NCBI GenBank assembly: GCA_963805505.1
Contig: CAWDUP010000007.1
Location: forward strand, 806,001-870,000
From: JANPBY01 sp963805505
Lineage (GTDB): Bacteria > Actinomycetota > Actinomycetes > DATJPE01
Length of the DNA stretch: 64,000 nt
Direction of reading: 5' to 3'
Positions 25,002-33,200 of the stretch are shown piece by piece. Under the pieces are notes generated by a model. The model was not told the origin of the DNA. It searched no databases and was given only the letters and a program-made list of their open reading frames with translations. The position numbers were made by a program, and so were the translations under genes. Numbering within the stretch: the stretch's first letter is position 1; every line of letters begins with the position of its first letter.

Positions 25002-27377
25002 TCAGAAGTCGACCGGCGCGGGCAACGGCTCCTTGCCCGAGACCTCGCCGTCAGACGCCTTGATGTCGGACAAGTCGACATCCGGAGCGTCCACCCGCGG
25101 ACCGACTCCGAGCTTCTCCTTGCACTTCTTCTCGATCTCATTGGCGAGGTCGGGGTTGTCGCGCAGGAACGCCCGTGCATTCTCCTTGCCTTGCCCGAGC
25201 TGGTCGCCCTCGTAGGTGTACCAGGCGCCGCTCTTGCGGACGAAGCCCTGGTCGACACCCATGTCGATCAGGCCACCCTCCCGGGAGATGCCATGGCCGT
25301 AGATGATGTCGAACTCTGCCTGCTTGAACGGCGGCGCTACCTTGTTCTTGACCACCTTGACGCGGGTGCGGTTGCCCACCGCGTCCGTGCCGTCCTTGAG
25401 GGTCTCGATGCGGCGTACGTCGAGGCGCACCGAGGAGTAGAACTTCAGCGCCCGCCCACCCGAGGTGGTCTCGGGAGATCCGAACATCACTCCGATCTTC
25501 TCGCGGAGCTGGTTGATGAAGATCGCGGTCGTGCCTGACTGGCTCAGAGCGCCGGTGATCTTGCGTAGAGCTTGGGACATCAACCGAGCTTGGAGACCGA
25601 CGTGGGAGTCGCCCATCTCGCCCTCGATCTCGGCGCGCGGCACGAGCGCCGCGACCGAGTCGATGACGACGATGTCGAGCGCCCCGGACCGGATGAGCAT
25701 GTCCATGATCTCCAGCGCCTGCTCGCCGGTGTCTGGCTGGCTGACGAGCAACGCGTCGGTGTCGACTCCGAGCTTGGCGGCGTAGTCGGGATCGAGCGCG
25801 TGCTCGGCGTCGATGAAGGCGGCGATGCCACCTGCCCGCTGGGCATTGGCCACCGCATGCAGCGCGACCGTCGTGTTGTGCACGGCCAGCCCGTTGGCCA
25901 CGAAGCTGTGAGTGCCCGGAACGACCAGGTCGAAGGTGGGCTCGTCGCCGACCGGGTCGACCCCAACGACGCGCTCGTAGGTCGCCGGTCGGCCGGCGAG
26001 CTCACGCAGATGCGTCACGAGGGGATGACCGCTGACGCCGCGCTCTTCGGCCCACCCAAGGACTCGCGCGAGCCGCTGTGGGGTGACGGCGAGGTCGAGG
26101 TGTCCGGCCCCGAAGTCACGGAACACGTCGCCGGCGATGCGATCGAAGGCTCGGTCACCGCCCACGGAGTCACGAAGGTCCATCAGGATCTCCGCGAGGT
26201 GCGGGATGTGGGTGGCGCCGTCGCGGGTGCCCGGGCGCATGGAGGTCACCTGAACCGCTCGTCGCGCGGATCGGAACCCGACCTCCTCGACGAAGCGAAC
26301 ACTGCTGGCGTTGCCGAGGGCCACGGTCCAGTAGGTGTTGTCCGGATAGGCAGCGACCTTCTTGGCTCGCACCGAGGAAACCAGGCCAAGCCCGGCCAGC
26401 ATCGCTTGAACCTCGGTGGCCAACCGATGACTGGCGGTCGACAAGGTGATCGCGTCGTCTTCGACACCACCGTCGCACTCGAACAGGGCAGACAGGAAGG
26501 CCCGGTGAACGACCGGTCCAGACGCGCGGACCCCAGGCGGTACCGACTTCTGCGCAGCGTTGGCGGGGGTGAGCGCGTACCGCTCGGCAAGTGCGTCGCG
26601 CATCGCCTTGCCCCGGAACCACACGTCGCCTGGGCGGTCGGGGTAGGACACCGGGGCTGCAGACGGATCGAACTCGGCCATCAGGTCGATGAACTCGGCG
26701 CGGACCTGCTCATCCACCTGGGAGAACATCACCGCATAGGGCTGGGTGTAGTGACCATCACCCACGAGGTAACCCAGCAGCACGGCCTCGCGCTCGGTGA
26801 GCTGGTCCTTGACGTCGGGATCCGAGCCGAGCACACCAACAAGAACGTCGTCGATCTCGAGATCGGCGGCCTGACGCCACACGACGAACCCGCGCCCGTT
26901 GAGGACACGCATGGGGTGGTTTGCGGTCACCCGCACCGACTTGCCCGTCGAGGTCGTCACGCGAAACACCAGCTTGCGGTTGTTGTGCGTGAGCGCAGCG
27001 ACCGGCTCGAGCTCACCGTGCTCGTTGATCACCTGCAGCCCGAGATGAGCGATGTCGCTGACCCGACTCGTGCAGCTGGCCGGCTGACCACAACGCTCGA
27101 AGATCTCCTCGACGGTGAGCAGCCCCCAGTTGGTCGGCACCAGAGCATCGGCGGTCAGGCACTTCCCGCTGCTCTCCGGTCCGTAGATCTCCACGACGCG
27201 ACCGCGCGGGAGACCGCCGATGCCGAGCGCGACGTCGAGGGCGATCGAGCCGGTCGGGATGACCTCGATCGGCGCCCGGACCTCGTCGCCGAGGCGCATG
27301 ACCGAGCCCTTGCCGAACTGTCGGTCGATCTGCGCGAGCGCCGCTTCGAGGGACTTGTCGCGGGCGTCTGCTGCCAT
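25002..27377 (-). CDS. recA: recombinase RecA precursor interrupted by an intein
   Basis: ATP-dependent DNA strand-exchange protein and SOS co-protease. The precursor has 791 aa. The exteins total 362 residues and are near-canonical: LEAALAQIDRQFGKGSVMRLG, GPESSGK at 66-72, then after the intein TTVALHAVANAQ, Walker B VVIDSVAALVP, the L1/L2 loops (GEMGDSHVGLQARLMSQALRK, MFGSPETTSGG) and VVKNKVAPPFKQAEF. The intein interrupts Walker A between Lys72 and Thr502, so ATP binding needs splicing. ATG 27377 is chosen because an AAAGGG Shine-Dalgarno lies about 9-10 nt upstream. The longer upstream frame is not conserved. A LexA box lies 141 bp upstream. Confidence 0.97.
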   Translation of the reverse strand: MAADARDKSLEAALAQIDRQFGKGSVMRLGDEVRAPIEVIPTGSIALDVALGIGGLPRGRVVEIYGPESSGKCLTADALVPTNWGLLTVEEIFERCGQPASCTSRVSDIAHLGLQVINEHGELEPVAALTHNNRKLVFRVTTSTGKSVRVTANHPMRVLNGRGFVVWRQAADLEIDDVLVGVLGSDPDVKDQLTEREAVLLGYLVGDGHYTQPYAVMFSQVDEQVRAEFIDLMAEFDPSAAPVSYPDRPGDVWFRGKAMRDALAERYALTPANAAQKSVPPGVRASGPVVHRAFLSALFECDGGVEDDAITLSTASHRLATEVQAMLAGLGLVSSVRAKKVAAYPDNTYWTVALGNASSVRFVEEVGFRSARRAVQVTSMRPGTRDGATHIPHLAEILMDLRDSVGGDRAFDRIAGDVFRDFGAGHLDLAVTPQRLARVLGWAEERGVSGHPLVTHLRELAGRPATYERVVGVDPVGDEPTFDLVVPGTHSFVANGLAVHNTTVALHAVANAQRAGGIAAFIDAEHALDPDYAAKLGVDTDALLVSQPDTGEQALEIMDMLIRSGALDIVVIDSVAALVPRAEIEGEMGDSHVGLQARLMSQALRKITGALSQSGTTAIFINQLREKIGVMFGSPETTSGGRALKFYSSVRLDVRRIETLKDGTDAVGNRTRVKVVKNKVAPPFKQAEFDIIYGHGISREGGLIDMGVDQGFVRKSGAWYTYEGDQLGQGKENARAFLRDNPDLANEIEKKCKEKLGVGPRVDAPDVDLSDIKASDGEVSGKEPLPAPVDF
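25875..27161 (-). mobile_element. RecA intein with LAGLIDADG homing endonuclease
   Basis: A 429-residue in-frame insertion. It begins with Cys1 (CLTADALVPTNWG, block A), has the block B motif TANHP at intein residues 79-83, block C LLGYLVGDG at about 128-136, block D KSVPPG near 205, block E FLSALFECDGG at about 222-232, and ends HSFVANGLAVHN (block G) with the penultimate His and terminal Asn. The +1 extein residue is Thr. All splicing residues of a class 1 intein are present, and both DOD endonuclease Asp-containing motifs are intact, so it looks active for both splicing and homing. The site is GPESSGK/T. As I recall, the M. tuberculosis RecA intein sits at VVKNK/C and the M. leprae one near residue 205. 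Both sites are empty here. Confidence 0.95.
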
Positions 27378-27517
27378 GAGGGGCACCCTTTCGGGGTCGG
27401 TGAGTGCAGTGCGGAAGACGTACGTCGAAGACGCTAGAACCCAGCACCGACACTGCGCGAGAAGCGCTCGCGAGGCTGGGGACAAGCCCGCCGACGACGT
27501 TCTCCGGACACCCTACG

Positions 27518-27533
27518 TCGAACGCGTGTTCGA
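27518..27533. promoter_or_regulatory. LexA (SOS) box upstream of recA
   Basis: TCGAACGCGTGTTCGA, a perfect 16-bp palindrome containing CGAAC-N4-GTTCG, the consensus LexA site of Gram-positive bacteria and mycobacteria. Its near edge is 141 bp upstream of the recA ATG and 111 bp from the divergent epimerase ATG 27645, so it may control either or both. The rest of this 267-bp gap holds no other gene or structure I could support. Confidence 0.85.
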
Positions 27534-27631
27534 TCAATTCCGACACGCCGCGACTGTTCTCGGACGTGCGCCGTGAGCGAAATTCACCGACCCGAGCGCC
27601 TTGAGCAGAGACCGAGCCGACCCCGTGTGGC

Positions 27632-27637
27632 TAGGGT
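27632..27637 (+). promoter_or_regulatory. -10 hexamer of the SDR gene, leaderless start
   Basis: TAGGGT, 7 nt before ATG 27645. It supports the start chosen. Confidence 0.45.
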
Positions 27638-27644
27638 CCGAGAC

Positions 27645-28649
27645 ATGGACCTTCTCGTGCTCGGTGGCACCCGTTTCGTCGGCAAGGCCGCGGTCGAGGC
27701 CGCGCTCTCCCGAGGTCATCAGGTGACGCTGGTGCACCGTTCTCCCACTGACCTGTTCCCCGCGGCCGAGCACGTGCTGCTCGACCGCACCACTGGTCCC
27801 GATGCCCTGGCCCCGCTGGCGGGACGATCGTTCGACGGGCTGCTCGACGTGTGCGGCTACGTGCCGCGCGTCGTACGTGACTCCTGCCGCGCACTGTCCG
27901 GTTCGGTGGGACACGCCGCGTTCGTCTCGAGCGTCTCGGCCTACGCGCCCCCAGCAGAAGGCGATCCCACCGACGCGGCCCACGCTCCGCTGTGGCCGGT
28001 CGGCGACCTGCGAGAAGAGGGAGCCAGCGAGGAGATCACCGGCGAGAGCTACGGCCCGCTGAAGGTGGCGTGCGAGCAGGAGTTCGTCGAAGCGTTCCCG
28101 GACGCTGCGATCATCCGGCCGACCTACGTCATCGGGCCGGACGACTACACCGACCGGTTCGGCTACTGGGTCAGGCGATTCGCGGAGGGCGGCGACATCC
28201 TGGCGGCCGACCCGGCGGATGCGCCGATGCAGCTCATCGACGCCCGCGACCAGGGGGCGTTCATGGTGACACTGCTCGAGAACCGCTCCTCGGGGCCGTA
28301 CGACAGTGTCGGTCCCTCCTTGGATTTCACCGTCGCTGACATGTTCATGGCCTGCTCGAAGGCCGGTGGAAGCGTCGAGAACTTCGTCCATGGCGTCGAC
28401 CGAGACTGGCTGGCCGAGCAAGGGGTCGTCGCCGGAGAGCACCTCCCCCTGCTCGACGACGCTTCCGACGCCTACGCCTTTGCCCGCGACCCGCAACCGT
28501 CGATCGACGCCGGCCTGGTGCTGCGTCCCGTCGAGGAGACCGCGCGCGACGCGCTGGCTTGGGACCGCGCCCGCGGGTTGCCCGAGATGAAGAACCGCGT
28601 CACCCGCGAGCAGGAGGCTGAGCTGATCGATCGGTGGCGCCAGCGCTGA
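27645..28649 (+). CDS. NAD-dependent epimerase/dehydratase family (extended SDR)
   Basis: A 334-aa protein with the Rossmann GGTRFVGKAAVEAAL at the start, VSSVSAYAPP in the Ser-catalytic position, ESYGPLKVACE giving the Tyr-x3-Lys dyad, and IIRPTYVIGPDDYTDRFGYWVRRFAEGG. Members of this group include reductases close to isoflavone reductase-like and epimerase forms. The substrate is unknown. The chosen ATG is 7 nt after a -10 hexamer. The promoter region also contains the LexA box for recA. The last 50 bp overlap the 3' end of the convergent MFS gene. Confidence 0.85.
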   Translation: MDLLVLGGTRFVGKAAVEAALSRGHQVTLVHRSPTDLFPAAEHVLLDRTTGPDALAPLAGRSFDGLLDVCGYVPRVVRDSCRALSGSVGHAAFVSSVSAYAPPAEGDPTDAAHAPLWPVGDLREEGASEEITGESYGPLKVACEQEFVEAFPDAAIIRPTYVIGPDDYTDRFGYWVRRFAEGGDILAADPADAPMQLIDARDQGAFMVTLLENRSSGPYDSVGPSLDFTVADMFMACSKAGGSVENFVHGVDRDWLAEQGVVAGEHLPLLDDASDAYAFARDPQPSIDAGLVLRPVEETARDALAWDRARGLPEMKNRVTREQEAELIDRWRQR

Positions 28650-29949
28650 GGATCCAGGCCAGCAGCAGCACCACCGGTACGGCCGCCAGCAGCGTCAACC
28701 ACCCATAGGACGCGAAGGCAACGATCAGCCCAGCCAGTGCGCCACCGACGGCCGCGCACACGTTCATCACCAGGTCGGAGGCACCCTGAGCTCCCGGCCG
28801 CTCGGCCTCAGGCACCGACTCGGTGAGCAAGGTCGATCCCGCGACCAACCCGCACGACCAGCCGAGGCCGAGCAGGAACAACCCGATGCCCAGCTGGATC
28901 GCGCTGTCGGCGGGCGCCGTACCCGCCGTCACACAAGCCGCCAGCAGCAAAACAGTGCCGGTCAGCAGGATCGGCCGGCGGCCCCACCGGTCGGAGGCGA
29001 GCCCGACGAGCGGGGAGAAGGCGTACATGCCGAGGATGTGGACACTGAGCACCAGCCCGATGATCGTGAGCGACACATCCACGTGGGCCATGTGGATGGG
29101 CGTCATGACCATGACCGAGACCATCGCTGTGTGCGCGACCGCGATCGCGCCGAGCCCGAGCAATGCGCCTTGGTGAGCCCGGATGACGATCAGCGAGTGC
29201 TTGAGACGCGGTCGCTGCGCGTGGTGCATGCCGGCGTCGGCTGCACGCTCTCGGGCAACCAGAAGCGGGTCCGGACGCAGCGAGAGCGCGACCAGGGTTC
29301 CACCCAGGACAAGGGCAACCAGCGCGATGAGGTAACCGCCCGTCAGCTGCGGCAGGCCGAGGGCCGTAGCGATGCGACCAGCAGGATCAGCCAGGTTGGG
29401 GCCGGCCACCGCCCCGACCGTCGTCGCCCACACAACGGTCGACAGGTCGCGCGCACGGTGCGCGTCGGTCGCCAGATCGGTGGCGGCGTAGCGAGCCTGG
29501 AGGCCGGCCGCCGTGGCCGAGCCGGTCAGCACGAAACCGATGAACAGCAAGGGGATCGATCGCTGGTCGGCTCCCCAGATCACGAGAAAGGCGCCCAGCG
29601 CCGCGAGCCCGAGCCCCGTCGAAAGTCCGACCCGACGACCCCAGCGGTCGGTCAGCCGGACCAACGGCAGCGCGGCCAACGCAGCGCCGACAACCCCGCA
29701 GGTCTGGGCCAGGCCGGCGACGCCCTCCTTGCCGGTGACACCGGCTGCCAGCAGGCCGCCAACCGCAACCGCTGCGCCGACCCCGACACCACCGAGGACC
29801 TGCGCTCCGGCGAGGACTCCGACCGTACGGCGCTGCACGTGGTGGGTCCTGACGTCGTCGAACGCGCCTGGTGGCGTGAGCGGGACGACGTCGGGCACCG
29901 GCTCGGTCGCACTGCTCGGGTCCGGGAGCCCCGGATCGTGGACGGTCAT
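28600..29949 (-). CDS. major facilitator superfamily transporter
   Basis: A 449-aa predicted integral membrane protein with about 12 helices after a 40-residue cytosolic head. The loop 2-3 signature reads DRWGRRVGLSTG near residues 101-112 and its repeat in the second half is DRWGRRPILLTG, the classical MFS DRxGRR. It is probably a drug or metabolite exporter, but the substrate cannot be inferred. It starts 4 nt downstream of DUF3046, so the two are co-transcribed. Its stop lies 50 bp inside the convergent SDR gene, which would place the two mRNAs in antisense at their 3' ends. Confidence 0.88.
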   Translation of the reverse strand: MTVHDPGLPDPSSATEPVPDVVPLTPPGAFDDVRTHHVQRRTVGVLAGAQVLGGVGVGAAVAVGGLLAAGVTGKEGVAGLAQTCGVVGAALAALPLVRLTDRWGRRVGLSTGLGLAALGAFLVIWGADQRSIPLLFIGFVLTGSATAAGLQARYAATDLATDAHRARDLSTVVWATTVGAVAGPNLADPAGRIATALGLPQLTGGYLIALVALVLGGTLVALSLRPDPLLVARERAADAGMHHAQRPRLKHSLIVIRAHQGALLGLGAIAVAHTAMVSVMVMTPIHMAHVDVSLTIIGLVLSVHILGMYAFSPLVGLASDRWGRRPILLTGTVLLLAACVTAGTAPADSAIQLGIGLFLLGLGWSCGLVAGSTLLTESVPEAERPGAQGASDLVMNVCAAVGGALAGLIVAFASYGWLTLLAAVPVVLLLAWILSAGATDRSAQPPARG

Positions 29950-29953
29950 GCGC

Positions 29954-30148
29954 TCAGCGCTCCGACGCCGGGAGCTCGAGCGCGACCACGACGGCTCGCC
30001 AGACGTCCTTGGCGTGCTCGCCGGCAGCCAGGGCCTGGTCGACGGTGCGGTTGCCGAGCTCGGCGATGACCGTGTCGTGGGCCCACGACTCGGCGTACCC
30101 CTCTCCCAGATGGTGGCGCATCCGCCGCCAGAACTCCGTCAATCGCAC
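29954..30148 (-). CDS. DUF3046 protein
   Basis: A 64-aa protein: MRLTEFWRRMRHHLGEGYAES, WAHDTVIAELGNRTVDQAL and VWRAVVVALELP. This matches DUF3046, an actinobacterial family frequently found next to recA-recX, of unknown function. GTG 30148 is supported by a TAGCGT hexamer 6 nt upstream. It is followed after 4 nt by the MFS gene. In related genomes it usually lies directly upstream of recA. Here the MFS and SDR genes separate them. Confidence 0.88.
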   Translation of the reverse strand: MRLTEFWRRMRHHLGEGYAESWAHDTVIAELGNRTVDQALAAGEHAKDVWRAVVVALELPASER

Positions 30149-30154
30149 GACGTG

Positions 30155-30160
30155 ACGCTA
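30155..30160 (-). promoter_or_regulatory. DUF3046-MFS operon -10 hexamer, leaderless start
   Basis: TAGCGT on the minus strand, 6 nt before GTG 30148. Confidence 0.4.
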
Positions 30161-30210
30161 CCGCCCAAGCCGTCTCGCCAGCGCAGGCGGCGGGTGTCGG
30201 CGACGTGGGC

Positions 30211-30216
30211 CAGGAT
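30211..30216 (+). promoter_or_regulatory. lhr-GNAT-nei operon -10 hexamer, leaderless start
   Basis: CAGGAT, 7 nt before ATG 30224. The upstream frame is antisense to the MFS gene, so the start is here. Confidence 0.45.
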
Positions 30217-30223
30217 GGGGGTC

Positions 30224-33200
30224 ATGTCCGCGAACGAGTTGCCTCCTGCGCTGGGGCTGCTCTCGGAGCCGACCCGAGCGTGGTTCGAGGGCGCGTTCGA
30301 GGCACCCACCGCGGCGCAGGAGGGTGCGTGGCGAGCAGCCGATGCCGGTCAGGACGCCCTCGTCGTCGCCCCGACCGGCTCCGGAAAGACGCTCGCCGCC
30401 TTCCTCTGGTCGTTGGACCGCATCGCCACCATGCCCACCCCCGACGATCCGCTGCTGCGCTGCCGGATCCTCTACGTCTCACCGCTCAAGGCGCTGGCCG
30501 TCGACGTCGAGCGCAACCTGCGAGCCCCGCTCACCGGCATCCGGCAGGCTGCCCAGCGCCTCGGGCTGCCCGAACCTGAGGTCGCCGTGGCGATCCGCAC
30601 CGGCGACACGCCCGCCGACGAGCGACGTCGGTTCGCCAAGAAGCCGCCCGACGTCCTCATCACGACGCCCGAGTCGTTGTTCCTGCTGCTCACCGCGCAG
30701 TCCCGAGACGCCATGCGCGGCGTCGAGACGGTCATCGTCGACGAGGTCCATGCCGTCGCGGGCACCAAGCGCGGCGCCCATCTGGCCTTGTCCCTGGAGC
30801 GCCTCGACGCACTGCTCGAACGTCCTGCCCGAAGGATTGGACTGTCAGCAACGGTCCGACCGGTGGAGGAGGTCGCTCGCTTCCTCGGCGGCACCCGCGA
30901 GGTGATCGTCGTGCAACCACCCACTGCCAAGACCGTCGAGCTCGAGGTCGTGGTGCCCGTGCAGGATCTGTCCGAGATGGGCACAGCAAGTGACGACGTC
31001 ACCGGCTCGGCCGCGGGCGACCCGAGGCGCAGCTCCATCTGGCCGCACGTCGAAGAACGCATCACCGACCTGGTCGAGGCTCACCGGTCGACGATCGTGT
31101 TCTCAAACAGCCGCCGGCTGGCCGAGAAGCTGTGTGCCCGGCTCAACGAGATTCACGACGAGCGGATCACCGGACAAGCGTCGGTCAGCTCAGGGCCGCC
31201 CCCGGCCCAGATCATGGCGCAGAGCGGAGCGAGCGACGGAGCGCCACCTGTTCTCGCCCGCGCCCATCACGGCAGCGTCAGCCGCGAGCAGCGGATGCTC
31301 ATCGAGGAGGAGCTCAAGTCAGGACGGCTTCCGGCCGTTGTGGCCACGTCGAGCCTCGAGCTGGGCATCGACATGGGAGCGGTCGACCTGGTGATCCAGG
31401 TCGAGTCGCCGCCGTCGGTGGCCAGCGGGCTGCAGCGCGTCGGACGAGCCGGCCACCAGGTTGGAGCGGTCAGCAAGGGAGTCATCTTCCCCAAGTTCCG
31501 TGGCGACCTGGTGCAGACCGCCGTGGTCGCCGAACGCATGCGGGCCGGTCAGATCGAGGCGCTCGCCGTCCCCAAGAACCCCCTGGACGTTCTCGCTCAG
31601 CAGGTCGTGGCCATGCTCGCGGTCGACGCCTGGCAGGTCGACGACCTGCTCGCCCTGGTGCGCCGTGCGGCGCCGTTCGCCTCGCTCCCGCAAAGCGCCT
31701 ATGACGCGGTCCTCGACATGCTTGCCGGACGCTATCCGTCTGACGCCTTCGCCGAGCTCCGGCCGCGCATCGTCTGGGACCGGGTCACCGGCGAGCTGAC
31801 CGGTCGCCCCGGTGCCCAGCGCCTGGCCGTCACGAGCGGAGGCACCATCCCCGACCGCGGGCTGTTCGGGGTGTTCTTGGTCGGTGAGAAGCAGTCGCGC
31901 GTCGGCGAGCTCGATGAGGAGATGGTCTACGAGTCTCGTGTCGGTGACGTCTTCGCCCTCGGCTCGACCTCGTGGCGGATCGAGGACATCACCCACGACC
32001 GGGTCCTCGTCTCCCCCGCGCCCGGCCAGCCCGGACGGTTGCCGTTCTGGAAGGGGGACGCGCAGGGCCGTCCGGCCGAGCTCGGCCGTGCAGTGGGAGG
32101 CTTCGTCCGTGAGCTCGGAGCGCTGGATCCAGCGGCTGCCCGGGCACGGGTGCTGGCTGCCGGACTCGACGACTGGGCCGCCGACAACCTGTTGAGCTAT
32201 CTCGCCGAGCAGCGTGCCGCAACCGGCCACGTGCCCGACGACCGCACGATCGTGGTCGAGCGATTCCGCGACGAGCTCGGCGACTGGCGGCTGGTCGTGC
32301 ACAGCCCGTATGGCGGTCAGGTGCATGCGCCTTGGGCACTGGCGCTGGCTGCCCGGCTGCGCGAACGCCACGGCATGGACGTGCAGGCCATGCATGCCGA
32401 CGACGGGATCGTCCTACGTCTCCCGGAGACCGACCTCGACGACAGCGGTCAGGTCGCTGAGGCGCTGGGCGGGATCGCCGTCCTTGCTCCCGACGAGGTC
32501 GAGGCGCTGGTGACTACCGAGGTGGGCGGCTCGGCCCTGTTCGCCAGCCGCTTCCGGGAGTGCGCGGGCCGCGCGCTGCTGCTCCCTCGACGTCGACCGG
32601 ACAGGCGCACACCCCTGTGGCAGCAGCGCCAGCGCTCCGCGCAGCTGCTGTCTGTCGCCAGCGAGTACGGCTCATTCCCGATCGTCCTGGAGACGATGCG
32701 CGAATGCCTGCAAGACGTCTTCGACGTACCCGGACTCGTCAGGCTGATGCGCGACATCGAGTCAAGCGCAGTCCGGATCCTGGAGGTCGAGACCACCGAG
32801 CCCTCGCCGTTCGCCCGCAGCTTGCTGTTCGGCTACGTGGGTGCCTTCATCTATGAAGGGGACAGCCCGCTCGCCGAACGGCGTGCCGCCGCGCTGTCCC
32901 TCGACTCCACCTTGCTGGCCGAGCTCCTGGGGCAGGCCGAGCTGCGCGAGCTGATCGATGCTGGGGCGTTGGCCCAGGTCGAGCTCGACCTGCAACGGCT
33001 CAGCGACGACCGACGAGCTCGTGACGCCGAAGGTGCAGCCGATCTGCTGCGTCTGCTCGGACCCCTCACGACCGCGGAGGCCGTCGAGCGCGGTGCACAG
33101 CCCAGCTGGCTGGTCGACCTCGAAGGTGCCCGGCGGGTGATCCGCGTGCGCATCGCGTCGGAGGAGCGCTGGGCCGCCATCGAAGATGCTGGCCGGCTGC

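Noticed and set aside
25572..27437. Long plus-strand open frame of 621 codons opposite recA
   Set aside because: It mirrors recA and its intein in a GC-rich antisense frame, has no recognised domain and is rich in Arg/His/Gly as shadow frames are.
29513..30223. N-terminal extension of lhr by 237 codons
   Set aside because: This is antisense to the MFS and DUF3046 genes. A -10 hexamer and the conserved Lhr N terminus place the start at 30224.
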